Made by a program: the position numbers and the translations under genes
Source of the DNA: Bacillota bacterium
GTDB taxonomy: Bacteria; Bacillota; UBA994
Direction: 5' to 3'
NCBI GenBank assembly: GCA_018333655.1
Contig: JAGXTJ010000018.1
Coordinates: 1 to 41,941, forward strand
Length of the DNA: 41,941 nt
The notes under the pieces: model-generated
The model's input: the letters and a program-made list of their open reading frames with translations, nothing else
Databases searched by the model: none
What the model was told of the DNA's origin: nothing
Part shown: piece after piece, positions 34,226-41,941 of the stretch
Position numbering within the stretch: position 1 is the stretch's first letter
Layout of the letters: the number at the start of each line of letters is the position of its first letter

Positions 34226-36269
34226 CGAGCATCATTCCTCCTTGCTGCTCTGGGTATTCAATCCGCCGGTGAAAGATCCCTGTGAGGTGGCTTATAAAAG
34301 CCGAACCGATTTTATCGATATCTCTTAACGTAAGTTCACTTTCATCTAGCTGGCCAGCATGTAGCTTATCGCGCAGTAGGGAGCGCACCCTTTGTTCTAT
34401 TTTAAGTGGTGTTGGGGCGGTCATCGCCCGTACGGCGGCTTCAACTACATCGGCCAACATCACGATGGCCGCTTCTTTGCTCCTTGGTCGCGGCCCTTCG
34501 TAACGGAAGTCGTCTTCTTTGGTATCGTGGTCGGCCTTTTGCGCCTTGTTATAAAAATACTGTACGACTGAGGTGCCATGATGTTCGCGTAGAATATCAA
34601 TTATTACTTCGGGCAACTTGTGTTGACGCGCTAACTTAACTCCGTCCTTTACATGGCTAGTAATAATTAGTGCACTTAAATGAGGCGAGTAATCGTCGTG
34701 GGGGTTTTCGGCCACCAGTTGGTTTTCAATAAAGAAGTAAGGTCGCTCTACTTTACCTGCATCGTGGTAGTAGGCTCCGACCCTAGTGCGCAGGGGGTCG
34801 GCACCAACTTGCAGGGCAGCTGACTCTGCCAAATTAGCTACAATCAAACTATGGTGGTAGGTGCCCGGGGCCTCAATGAGCAGGCGCCTCAGTAAGGGAT
34901 GCTGCGGATTGGCCAGCTCGGCTAATTTGATGCTTGAAACCACCCCAAAGGCGTTCTCTAAGAAGGGCAAGGTACCGATGGTAAGAATGGCGGAGAGCAA
35001 GCCATTAGTGAGGCCAAAGAAGGTGTCTCGCAGTGCTAGCTGTAGTACGTCACCTGATAAAAGAGCAAAGGCAGCCACCGTCACGGCATTGACGCCGCCG
35101 ACTACGAGCCCGCTCTGCACGAGGCTGCGCCTAAGCTCACTACTAGACACGGCATAGATACCAGCAGCCGAACCAAGCAGCGCCACCACGAAAAACCGCG
35201 GTTCAAACCCGGTAAAACCGGCCACCAAGAGGCTTAGCGCCACACCAATGCCGATGCCAACTCTGGCATCGACTAGGACGGCAATGAGCATGCTGGCGGC
35301 GGCCACCGGCATCAAGTAGCCCGTTACCCCGGCGAGAGCAAAAGAAATAAAGGCTACACCTAGGCAGATGACGGCAATCAGCCCTAGCTGCGCGGTGGAG
35401 GCGTAGACAGCACGATAGTGAAAGTACAGATAGGCTAAGGGAAAGAGCAGTATTAAGAGAACTAGCAGCATTACGCCCGCTATGGCGCGAAAATTAAAGC
35501 CCGTGCGCAGTAGGCCGAGGTCGCTCAGCAGGGTAATCTCTCTCGTCGTAGCTATTTCACCCTGGCCAATGATTTTTTGGCCCTTCTGCAAGAAAATAGG
35601 GCTCACAAGCCTTGCTGCCGCTTCTCTCTCGCGCTCGGTAGCGACCTCGTTCAGGCGCAAATTAGGCGTCATAAGCGGGGGAACTAGGGCTGCCAGTAGG
35701 CCCCGCTCATCACTACTAAGGGGCGTCTCGCGCAAGGCCTCGCGCAGGCGTGATCGCGCTAGCTCCATGCCGTCCTCTTTGATGCCTAGCCTGTAGAGAG
35801 GCTCTAGTACCTGCGTTAACTCGAGCAGGAGATCTTGTCGAGCGACCGCATCGACCCTGAACCCGATCTTAATGATGTTCTCAGGCAAGGCTAGGGGTAA
35901 CTGCGCCCGCGCCGCCTCTAGGCGGGCGGCCTCGGACATGTCTGCGGCGGCAATTGTTGCCAAACGCACTAGGGTGTCTTCGACCTTGTCGAGCACCTCG
36001 GTCACGGCTGCATTGTCTTGATCGTAGACTTCGCCAACAGCGGCCCTAGCGTTCTGCCTGAGGGCTTCTGTAGTGTACCTGTCTTCAACCCGTCGTGGTG
36101 CGCCGACAAAAGAGAGGCTGGCCTGCCCCACTCGCAGTGGGACGCTATCTGGTACTAATGTCGCTGTGAGCATGGCTGCGCAGGAGACGAACACTACCCC
36201 CAACAAAGTATAGCGATAGGCCTTGTTCTGCTCCACAAAGCGATGCCACAAAAGCGTGAGATATGACAC
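34170..36269 (-). CDS. pgpH: 7TM-HD c-di-AMP phosphodiesterase (PgpH/YqfF)
   Basis: A 699-residue membrane hydrolase. One TM near the N-terminus is followed by an outer domain (about 45-265), seven TM helices (about 270-450) and a cytosolic HD domain with TYHHSLIVANLAESA, YYHDAGKVERPYFF (HD pair) and IIDILREHHGTSV. Members degrade the second messenger c-di-AMP. GTG start with GGAAGG; abuts phoH with no gap. The C-terminal tail after GIFHRRIEYPEQQ runs into ybeY and may be an extension after loss of an earlier stop. Confidence 0.93.
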   Translation of the reverse strand: MSYLTLLWHRFVEQNKAYRYTLLGVVFVSCAAMLTATLVPDSVPLRVGQASLSFVGAPRRVEDRYTTEALRQNARAAVGEVYDQDNAAVTEVLDKVEDTLVRLATIAAADMSEAARLEAARAQLPLALPENIIKIGFRVDAVARQDLLLELTQVLEPLYRLGIKEDGMELARSRLREALRETPLSSDERGLLAALVPPLMTPNLRLNEVATEREREAAARLVSPIFLQKGQKIIGQGEIATTREITLLSDLGLLRTGFNFRAIAGVMLLVLLILLFPLAYLYFHYRAVYASTAQLGLIAVICLGVAFISFALAGVTGYLMPVAAASMLIAVLVDARVGIGIGVALSLLVAGFTGFEPRFFVVALLGSAAGIYAVSSSELRRSLVQSGLVVGGVNAVTVAAFALLSGDVLQLALRDTFFGLTNGLLSAILTIGTLPFLENAFGVVSSIKLAELANPQHPLLRRLLIEAPGTYHHSLIVANLAESAALQVGADPLRTRVGAYYHDAGKVERPYFFIENQLVAENPHDDYSPHLSALIITSHVKDGVKLARQHKLPEVIIDILREHHGTSVVQYFYNKAQKADHDTKEDDFRYEGPRPRSKEAAIVMLADVVEAAVRAMTAPTPLKIEQRVRSLLRDKLHAGQLDESELTLRDIDKIGSAFISHLTGIFHRRIEYPEQQGGMMLDAGTMEQRTRPTITPQRY

Positions 36270-37265
36270 TTAATCACCTTCCCGTTGGGAACTCTCTCCA
36301 TAAGCCTGGATAATCTTCTGCACTAGGGTGTGCCTGACTACATCTTGATAGGTGAGGTAGACAAAGGAGATTCCCTCTATACCTGCTAAGACGGCACGGG
36401 CGTCATCTAGCCCCGAAAGCTTACCCCTAGGCAAATCAATTTGGGTCACGTCACCAGTGACGATAGCGCGCGAGCCAAAACCCAAACGCGTTAAGAACAT
36501 TTTCATCTGTTCGGGCGAGGTGTTTTGCGCCTCATCCAAGATAACATAGGCGTCGTCTAGAGTGCGCCCGCGCATGTAAGCTAGGGGCGCAACTTCAATT
36601 ACGCCTTTTTCCATGTGCTTGGTAAAGGTCTCAATACCCAAGATGTCAAATAGGGCATCATAGAGGGGACGCAGGTAGGGGTCGACTTTATCTTGTAGGT
36701 CGCCCGGTAAGAAACCGAGTTTCTCGCCGGCCTCGACGGCGGGGCGCGTGAGCACTAAGCGGCTTACTTCGCGCGCCTTGAGAGCAGCCACGGCATGGGC
36801 CATGGCGAGATATGTTTTGCCTGTGCCGGCCGGGCCGATGCCAAAAACAATGTCATGCTTGCGCAGGGCCTCTACATATTGTTTCTGCCCGAGTGTCTTT
36901 GGCTTTACCTGTTTGCCGCGAAAAGTCTGCACGACCAAGCCGTTAACTAATTCACTCATTTTGATGCCCTGCGGAGCTTCTGCTAGCCGCAAGAGGTAGG
37001 TGACATCGCCAAGGCTAAGGCTGCCGCCGCTACGTAAGAGTTCGAGCATGCCCCTGACAACGTCTTCTACTTTGCGAACATTTTCGCGAGCACCCGTAAT
37101 CAATAATTCGTTGTCTTTACAGTATATGCCTACAGGAAAAACTGCCTCAATCGCTTTGACATGCTCATCGTGCAGGCCAAGTAGCGCGGCTGCCTCGCTG
37201 TTGTCACGGATGACAAGTTTCACTGCTTTAGCTTCGATGCAAATGCCCTCCTCAATGATCTGCAT
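36270..37265 (-). CDS. phoH: PhoH-like ATPase
   Basis: A 331-residue PhoH family protein: KH-like N-terminal part (ENVRKVEDVVRGML), Walker A IGPAGTGKTYLAMAHAVA near residue 140 and Walker B DAYVILDEAQNTSPEQM, with VTGDVTQIDLPRG in between the last helices. It is thought to be an RNA helicase or ATPase linked to ribosome and RNA quality control, often next to ybeY. ATG lies 14 bases inside the yqfD end. Confidence 0.94.
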   Translation of the reverse strand: MQIIEEGICIEAKAVKLVIRDNSEAAALLGLHDEHVKAIEAVFPVGIYCKDNELLITGARENVRKVEDVVRGMLELLRSGGSLSLGDVTYLLRLAEAPQGIKMSELVNGLVVQTFRGKQVKPKTLGQKQYVEALRKHDIVFGIGPAGTGKTYLAMAHAVAALKAREVSRLVLTRPAVEAGEKLGFLPGDLQDKVDPYLRPLYDALFDILGIETFTKHMEKGVIEVAPLAYMRGRTLDDAYVILDEAQNTSPEQMKMFLTRLGFGSRAIVTGDVTQIDLPRGKLSGLDDARAVLAGIEGISFVYLTYQDVVRHTLVQKIIQAYGESSQREGD

Positions 37266-38418
37266 GTGCGACGAACTTACCTATGTCTTCGAGAGTTTCT
37301 ACGGTGATGGTGACGGTCACCTCTGTTGCCGTTGGCGACCATTCTTCATGGTGTTTTCTTTCGACTATGCGTGCCTGTGGCGGAACAATAAGCCTAAGGT
37401 TCTGCTCGGCTTGCGCGCGGGCATCGGCTAGGACTTGCTCGCGCGAAACTGCCTCCATCTGCATTACTTGCTCGCGGAAGGTCACAACTACATGTTCGAC
37501 GAAAGGCGCCACAATCCTTTTCTCTGTGACGGCATCGTAGTACGGAAAGGGCGATGTCGATACCCCAGAAAGGTGGACTCTCGCCTCGCCCGCACCTAGC
37601 CAGGTACCCACAGCTACCCGGCCGGTGAAGCTTCTCTGCTGTCTATGCGTTGTGGCCTGCCCCTTGGCCTCGTACCACACGCGGGCCTCGGCCATGCCAA
37701 GAGCATGGACGGGCGGCATAGTCTGGCCATTAATGACCATGCGACCGCTAATGAGCACTTGACCGGCCGTAACAGTAGCATTTGCATTGACCACGGCCTG
37801 CCCTGTGTAGGCGATTAAGCGGGTTAGGAGCCCGTTCTTGGCGGCGACTATGTCCCCTGGCGGGCGATGGGGGGGAATGATGGTCTCGCGCTCCACTAGT
37901 TTAATTTCGGCCCGACTACCGCGCAAGGAGACGGCCACAAAAACTAACTCGGGGAACTTTACGCGCAGGGCCTGCGTGACCTCCTCTGTTTTTATTCTTT
38001 CGCGCCATGCCCCTATATATAAGCCTTGCTCCTTGGCTACTTGGGCTATTTCGGCCGATGATATAGCTACGCTAGGCTCAATGTCGATAAACCAGACAAT
38101 ATTCGAGAGAAGCCAGATAAGCAGCGCAAAGACAAGTATCCCACAGGCAAAAGACCATCGTCGGTACATGCGCTGCATAAAGAACGGTAAGCCATGGCGT
38201 CGCACCACGCGCACCGAGCAGCGGTTGCGGCGCGCAAGCTTGCGCATAGCAAAGAAGCCTTTGATGCTGGTAGAGAGAGTAATGTGGTCGTGCCGCACTT
38301 TGACTCTCCACAGCGGTAGGAGCAGACGGTGGCAGCTGTTGATAAAGTCTATGCGTCCTTCGCCGCCGATGCGGAGGGTTAGTACGCCAAAGAGAAAGGT
38401 CCACCAGTTATTTCTCAT
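37252..38418 (-). CDS. yqfD: Sporulation protein YqfD
   Basis: About 388 residues. N-terminal WWTFLFGVLTLRIGGEG, a basic stretch, then a TM helix near residues 92-112 (FACGILVFALLIWLLSNIVW) and a large outer part with TLRI-like folds, for example GLYIGAWRERIKTEEV and VEHVVVTFREQVMQ. YqfD is a SigE-regulated sporulation protein in B. subtilis. Two ATGs are close (38433 and 38418); the second gives the usual start and I use it, though neither has a strong ribosome site. The end overlaps phoH by 14 bases. Confidence 0.9.
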   Translation of the reverse strand: MRNNWWTFLFGVLTLRIGGEGRIDFINSCHRLLLPLWRVKVRHDHITLSTSIKGFFAMRKLARRNRCSVRVVRRHGLPFFMQRMYRRWSFACGILVFALLIWLLSNIVWFIDIEPSVAISSAEIAQVAKEQGLYIGAWRERIKTEEVTQALRVKFPELVFVAVSLRGSRAEIKLVERETIIPPHRPPGDIVAAKNGLLTRLIAYTGQAVVNANATVTAGQVLISGRMVINGQTMPPVHALGMAEARVWYEAKGQATTHRQQRSFTGRVAVGTWLGAGEARVHLSGVSTSPFPYYDAVTEKRIVAPFVEHVVVTFREQVMQMEAVSREQVLADARAQAEQNLRLIVPPQARIVERKHHEEWSPTATEVTVTITVETLEDIGKFVAHADH

Positions 38419-38689
38419 GGTTGTCTGTCTCATACCTTAGTATAGTGATCTTGCCTGCCACGACTACTTCCTCTCGCCCTATACTGAGCAAGGTCAAATC
38501 GTCCCCTTGTATCGTAAGACTACCTCCTTTAACGGCAATTCTTAAGCCAACGAGCTCGAAAGCCAGTATGCATAGATAGTTTTCTACAATCAAGTGCCTG
38601 TTGCCCACCATGGTCAGGCGTGGCAAATTAAAGACCATTTCTTCCGGCATATCGAGCATCGAGTTAAAAAAGCCCCGCCACCCCCGCAT
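38408..38689 (-). CDS. yqfC: Sporulation protein YqfC
   Basis: A 93-residue protein, the same length as the B. subtilis member. It has LDMPEEMVFNLPRLTMVGN and NYLCILAFELVGLRI, then KGGSLTIQGDDLTL; this is the YabP/YqfC family fold. Start ATG at 38689 with a GGGGGG ribosome site; an in-frame TTG at 38710 would put the ribosome site inside the gene. It overlaps yqfD and presumably works with it in the mother cell. Confidence 0.9.
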   Translation of the reverse strand: MRGWRGFFNSMLDMPEEMVFNLPRLTMVGNRHLIVENYLCILAFELVGLRIAVKGGSLTIQGDDLTLLSIGREEVVVAGKITILRYETDNHEK

Positions 38690-38736
38690 AGTCAGCCCCC
38701 CTCTCTTCAACTTATGTCTTTAACAGCCGGGGAATA

Positions 38737-38761
38737 ACAAAAGACGCCCGGAAGGGCGTCC
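38737..38761 (-). terminator. Intrinsic terminator after the two-component genes
   Basis: Minus strand: stem GACGCCC, loop TTCC, stem GGGCGTC, then TTTTGTTATT. It separates the sensor-kinase gene from yqfC, so the kinase pair and the core operon are distinct transcripts. Confidence 0.85.
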
Positions 38762-38801
38762 GTTGCGGAGAGGGCGGAGGGTCGTGATACTTGCCATGTC
38801 T

Positions 38802-40520
38802 TTAGGCAAGGTGTGGCAAAGTTATGATGAAGCGCGTGCCGCGCCCTGTTTCACTAGCTACGCTGATCTTACCCTTGTGCAGTTCGATGAGCTCTTTGAC
38901 AATGGCTAGACCCAGGCCACTGCCTCCGTGCAGGCGGGTGCGCGAGCTGTCGGAGCGATAAAATCGCTCCCAAATATGGGGCAAAGACTCGGGGGGTATG
39001 CCACAGCCTGTGTCATGGACGATGATCACGGTCTGCCTTTCATCTTGTTCTACCGAAATGCCGACTTCATGGCCGGCGCTGGTATAGGCGAAGGCGTTCT
39101 CAAAGAGATTGTCGAGCACCTGCTTCATGCGGTCTGGGTCAGCTAGGAGAGAGCCTGTGGCGTACACACTTTCTACAAAAGTGATGCCGTTTTTTTCGGC
39201 TAGGCGCCGCCAGGGGGTTACCACTTCTTCGATGTAGTTCATGAGCGGCAGCGGAAGCCGGCGGAGTGAGAGCGTGCGCGCGTCGCTTTGCGCCAAAGTA
39301 AGGAGGTCTTGACTGATACGACCGAGCCGCAGCGTCTCGCTAAGGGCCACGCGCAGATACTCTGATTTAGCCTTTTCGTCTACGGCCACGCCATCGAGAA
39401 CAGCCTCTATATAGCCTTGTATATGGGCTAGAGGCGTGCGTAGCTCATGTGAGACGATGGCCACAAAACCCCGCCGCGCGTCCTCGAGCTCTTGGCGCGA
39501 GCTAATGTCAATAAGGACAGCCACTGCACCCCACACTTTTTCGCGACTGACAAGTGAAGAAGCTCGCACCAGCAAGGTGCGCTCACCGAGCTTTAATTCT
39601 TCTTCTACCTGTTCGCTACCCTGTGATGACCACGCCAGACGCAAGGCGCGCGATAATTCTAGAGAGGACTGATTATATTTGAGTAATTCTCTGGCCACTG
39701 GGTTTATTTGCAGTACAGCCCCATCCGCCCCAAAGAGAACCACGCCTTCAGTCATGTTTTGCAGGATGCCATGAGCCTGCTCCTTCTCTTGCGCGAGCTC
39801 TGTTACAGCTGTGGCCAAGTTGTGGCGCAAGGCGTTAAACCCATCTCCCAGAGAGTCAATCTCGGCTATGCCCGTCGGCAGAATGCTGCCTGTATAGTCT
39901 CCCCGCGACAACCGGGTAGTGGCCATGGCTAAGGCTCCTAGGGGCGCCGTCATACCTTTCGCCAGCCAAAAACTTAAGAGTAGCGCACCAAGTACGCCGG
40001 CTAAGCCCGACAGCGCAATGGTGCGTCTTACTTCAGCCATGGCTTGGTCAATGCCAGCTAGGGGCGAGTGAATGTAGATGGCCCCTATGGTTATGTTGCG
40101 CTGCACAACGGGTATGCCCACCAGCAGGTACGGAGCTTGCAGCAGGTGGTGGGTTTGCCTGAGAACGATGGCCTCGCCGCGCCCGAGCTTGCGCCATTCC
40201 TCCACAGGCAAGGCACGTCCCACCAAGCGTGCCATGGGTGCAGAAGACGCCACGATTACGCCCTCATCGTTGACCACCCAAAAGTCTTCGTCTACTACTT
40301 GGCGAAGGAGGGCCCACTGCCGCAGGCTCATGTTGAAACCGAGGTCTTCGGTGCCGAAACTGAGGGCGATGCGCGAGGCCTGGCGCGACAGGTCGCGCAG
40401 CCTTTGCCCCACTACGACATTCTCCACCAGGTAAGCGATAAGAAAACCGCTCACCGAAACGGTGAGGAGCACGACGACCAAGTAACTACCAAAGAGGCGG
40501 CCCCACAAACTCTTAGGCAT
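38802..40520 (-). CDS. Sensor histidine kinase (HAMP-PAS-HisKA)
   Basis: About 572 residues: TM1 near residues 7-35, an outer sensing domain of about 130 residues, TM2 near 165-190 (GLAGVLGALLLSFWLAKGM), HAMP, a PAS domain with EGVVLFGADGAVLQINPVA, phospho-acceptor His358 in SHELRTPLAHIQGY, and a HATPase with DNLFENAFAY, DTGCGIPPESL and GSGLGLAIVKEL. ResE/PhoR/WalK-like. Start ATG at 40520 with GAGGTG lies inside the end of the regulator gene (8-base overlap). Signal unknown. Confidence 0.92.
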   Translation of the reverse strand: MPKSLWGRLFGSYLVVVLLTVSVSGFLIAYLVENVVVGQRLRDLSRQASRIALSFGTEDLGFNMSLRQWALLRQVVDEDFWVVNDEGVIVASSAPMARLVGRALPVEEWRKLGRGEAIVLRQTHHLLQAPYLLVGIPVVQRNITIGAIYIHSPLAGIDQAMAEVRRTIALSGLAGVLGALLLSFWLAKGMTAPLGALAMATTRLSRGDYTGSILPTGIAEIDSLGDGFNALRHNLATAVTELAQEKEQAHGILQNMTEGVVLFGADGAVLQINPVARELLKYNQSSLELSRALRLAWSSQGSEQVEEELKLGERTLLVRASSLVSREKVWGAVAVLIDISSRQELEDARRGFVAIVSHELRTPLAHIQGYIEAVLDGVAVDEKAKSEYLRVALSETLRLGRISQDLLTLAQSDARTLSLRRLPLPLMNYIEEVVTPWRRLAEKNGITFVESVYATGSLLADPDRMKQVLDNLFENAFAYTSAGHEVGISVEQDERQTVIIVHDTGCGIPPESLPHIWERFYRSDSSRTRLHGGSGLGLAIVKELIELHKGKISVASETGRGTRFIITLPHLA

Positions 40521-41199
40521 TGTCGCGCACCTCGAACTTGTAGCCAACGCCCCACACTGTCTGCACATAAGAGTATCGCCCCACGCACTCAAGCTTTTGC
40601 CTAACTTTCTTGATGTGGGTGTCTACAGTGCGTGAGTCGCCATAAAACTCGTAGCCCCAGACCATATCGAGCAGCTGCTGTCGCGAAAAGACTTGCCCGG
40701 GGTGGCGAATTAGCGCCCAGAGGACCTCGAACTCTTTGGCGGTCAGCTCTACGGCCTGTGCGCCTACGGTGACCGAGCGACGGGCATGGTCCATGGTGAG
40801 CTCGGCCATGGCAACTACCTGCGAGCGCTCGTCTTCGGGTAGCGTTCGCCTGAGGACCGCCCTCACCCTCGCCACCAACTCGCGCGGACTAAAGGGCTTG
40901 GTGATGTAATCGTCGGCACCCATCTCTAGCCCCCGCAGCTTGTCTTCTTCGGTGGTGCGGGCTGTCAACATAATGATGGGCGCCTTAGAACTAAGCCTCA
41001 CCTGTCGACAAAACTCCCAGCCGTCTATCGCGGGCAGCATAATATCTAGCAGCACAAGGCTGGGACGTTTCTCGCGAAAGAGAGAGAGGCCGATCTGGCC
41101 ATCGAGGGCGACAAAGACGGTGTACCCCTCGCGCTCTAGGTAGGCTTTCATTAATTCGGCCAAGTAGTTTTCGTCTTCAACAATTAAGATAGATGACAC
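40513..41199 (-). CDS. OmpR-family response regulator
   Basis: A 228-residue regulator. Receiver: E8-D9-E10 acid pocket, phosphorylated D52 in LVLLDIMLP, T79 and K101 in ITKPFSPREL. DNA-binding winged helix: VWGYEFYGDSRTVDTHIKKV and GVGYKFEV near the end. It is coupled to the kinase gene that follows. GTG start; ribosome site only moderate. Targets cannot be told. Confidence 0.93.
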   Translation of the reverse strand: MSSILIVEDENYLAELMKAYLEREGYTVFVALDGQIGLSLFREKRPSLVLLDIMLPAIDGWEFCRQVRLSSKAPIIMLTARTTEEDKLRGLEMGADDYITKPFSPRELVARVRAVLRRTLPEDERSQVVAMAELTMDHARRSVTVGAQAVELTAKEFEVLWALIRHPGQVFSRQQLLDMVWGYEFYGDSRTVDTHIKKVRQKLECVGRYSYVQTVWGVGYKFEVRDNA

Positions 41200-41241
41200 A
41201 GAGGAGGCCCCCCTTGCTTCTATAAACGTACACTCTCCACG

Positions 41242-41247
41242 ATTATA
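41242..41247 (-). promoter_or_regulatory. Possible -10 box for the two-component genes
   Basis: A perfect TATAAT on the minus strand about 43 bases upstream of the regulator start. The -35 at 17-18 bases is poor, so the promoter may need an activator, perhaps the regulator itself. Confidence 0.4.
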
Positions 41248-41305
41248 ATGCGTAATTGTGAATTTTTGTTGTTCAAGAATCTCGTTTCAGAATCTCTAGA
41301 TATAA

Positions 41306-41347
41306 CAAAAACCCACCTGCCCGAGCTCTGCTGGTCAGTGGGTTTTT
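41306..41347 (-). terminator. Terminator after rpsU (bidirectional shape)
   Basis: Stem AAAACCCAC / GTGGGTTTT with a 21-base loop that can itself pair in part (GAGCTC). T-runs occur on both strands. It lies 32 bases after the rpsU stop and would end that short transcript. Confidence 0.8.
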
Positions 41348-41378
41348 ATCTATAAAGCACAGTTTATGCTACTCTGCT

Positions 41379-41555
41379 TTACGTGAATTTACGCTTGCGG
41401 GCCGCCTCAGACTTTTTCTTACGGCGCACACTAGGCTTCTCATAATGTTCACGCTTGCGCACTTCGGAAAGTACGCCTGACTTTTGGCACTGGCGCTTAA
41501 AGCGCTTGAGTGCTTGGTCAAGGCTTTCGTCTTTCCTTACTTTAACTTCTGACAT
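41379..41555 (-). CDS. rpsU: Ribosomal protein bS21
   Basis: A 58-residue basic protein: [20 protein letters not shown] at the start and [20 protein letters not shown] at the end, the standard S21 form. It binds the 3' region of 16S rRNA in the 30S subunit. Start ATG at 41555 with GGAGGGA upstream; codons further upstream are not used. It heads the conserved gene block, and here is a single-gene unit with its own strong promoter and terminator. Confidence 0.97.
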   Translation of the reverse strand: MSEVKVRKDESLDQALKRFKRQCQKSGVLSEVRKREHYEKPSVRRKKKSEAARKRKFT

Positions 41556-41626
41556 TAAATTTCCCTCCCTCCGCCACTCACGAATGCTCGGAGAAGTCAC
41601 GGGTAGTTAATCTATACACTTTCGTA

Positions 41627-41655
41627 ATTATAACCTGCGATTAGGGAGGTGTCAA
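41627..41655 (-). promoter_or_regulatory. Full-consensus SigA promoter of rpsU
   Basis: Minus strand: TTGACA, 17 bases, TATAAT; both hexamers match consensus exactly. The transcript start should be near 41620, about 65 bases before the rpsU ATG. Confidence 0.92.
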
Positions 41656-41705
41656 CACGTTAGAAAATACCGCGCACTACTCTTCCTTGAGGGCCGCATA
41701 CACCC

Positions 41706-41755
41706 GTTAGTTTGACAGGTCCTTTTTTACGTTAGTTTGACAGGTCCTTTTTTAC
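41706..41755. repeat. 25-bp perfect tandem repeat
   Basis: Two identical 25-base units, each beginning GTTAGTTTGACAGGTCC and ending in T6 AC, lie at 41706-41730 and 41731-41755. They stand between rpsU and the transposase start and may belong to the left end of the insertion sequence or be its target-side scar. The rest of 41656-41889 is AT-rich leader of the transposase with no gene. Confidence 0.9.
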
Positions 41756-41889
41756 GGCAAGTCTGAAGACCCTTGAGCTACAAGGCTGCAGGGGTATATT
41801 TTTTTAGTTTTTCCTTCATTTTTCAGTAGCATAAATTGGCATAATATGTTATGATGCTAGTAGCTATAGGCTGAAGGAGGTTTTCGTAG

Positions 41890-41941
41890 ATGTACCTCAA
41901 GAAATCGTACCGCAAGGACAGCGGAAGAACATATCTTGTGA
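41890..41941 (+). mobile_element. 5' end of an IS1634-like transposase gene
   Basis: Seventeen codons are visible before the window ends: MYLKKSYRKDSGRTYLV. This opening is typical of IS1634/IS4-type transposases. GAAGGAGG is well spaced before the ATG. It is the only confident gene on the plus strand. The call rests on a short stretch, so family assignment is moderate; the rest lies beyond the window. Confidence 0.6.

Noticed and set aside
37838-38440. A 200-codon plus-strand frame opposite yqfD
   Set aside because: Antisense shadow of a well-supported gene; composition is typical of a reverse-frame artefact.

Overview
The window looks like a chromosomal segment of a spore-forming, mid-GC Bacillota (clostridial type). 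Three things support this. The right half carries the classic Firmicute order rpsU ... yqfC-yqfD-phoH-pgpH-ybeY-dgkA ... cdd-era ... recO-ccpN-ppsR-dnaG-rpoD. It contains the sporulation genes yqfC and yqfD. It also has a promoter that fits the sporulation sigma factor SigH next to phased Spo0A boxes. A genus cannot be named from the sequence alone. All confidently called genes except a partial transposase at the right edge lie on the minus strand.

Layout, left to right. 1-720: an orphan DUF433 antitoxin with remnants on both sides, a 36-bp perfect palindrome and the first copies of a short hairpin repeat. 724-24243: a surface polysaccharide locus, read right to left. It begins with a Wzz/CpsC-like chain-length regulator and a BY-kinase. 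Next come a membrane UDP-GlcNAc 4,6-dehydratase, a PglC-type initiating phosphoglycosyl transferase, a GNAT acetyltransferase, a broken DegT aminotransferase, a FemAB-like acyl/aminoacyl transferase and an intact DegT aminotransferase. Then follow a WbuB-like transferase with the complete FnlA-FnlB-FnlC set for UDP-L-FucNAc, two GT4 transferases, a decayed Wzy copy and an intact Wzy. The locus ends with a GT2 resembling abequosyltransferase, a complete CDP-3,6-dideoxyhexose set (RfbF, RfbG, RfbH and an RfbJ-like synthase) and GalU.

24244-25028: the control region of the polysaccharide operon (SigH-like promoter plus three TTGTCGAA boxes at exact 10-bp pitch), then tRNA-Asn, tRNA-CAU and tRNA-Val read leftwards from a near-consensus promoter, with spacers full of CTTGCCT heptamers. 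25029-41555: the core gene block from rpoD to rpsU, with deoC between era and recO, a DUF881 gene between dgkA and cdd, and a two-component system between rpsU and yqfC. 41556-41941: the rpsU promoter, a 25-bp tandem repeat and the first codons of an IS1634-like transposase, cut by the window edge.

Working model: the locus makes a heteropolysaccharide started on undecaprenyl phosphate with a 4-amino-4,6-dideoxy sugar, extended with L-FucNAc and further sugars, and probably branched with abequose or a related 3,6-dideoxyhexose. It is polymerised by Wzy under Wzz/BY-kinase control and switched on by SigH/Spo0A at the onset of stationary phase or sporulation. No Wzx flippase is visible in the window. 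The broken Wzy and DegT copies point to turnover of the locus. The least ordinary observations are the abequose-type pathway outside Gram-negative O-antigen loci, the Spo0A/SigH control region, and hairpin repeats sitting on gene 3' ends.
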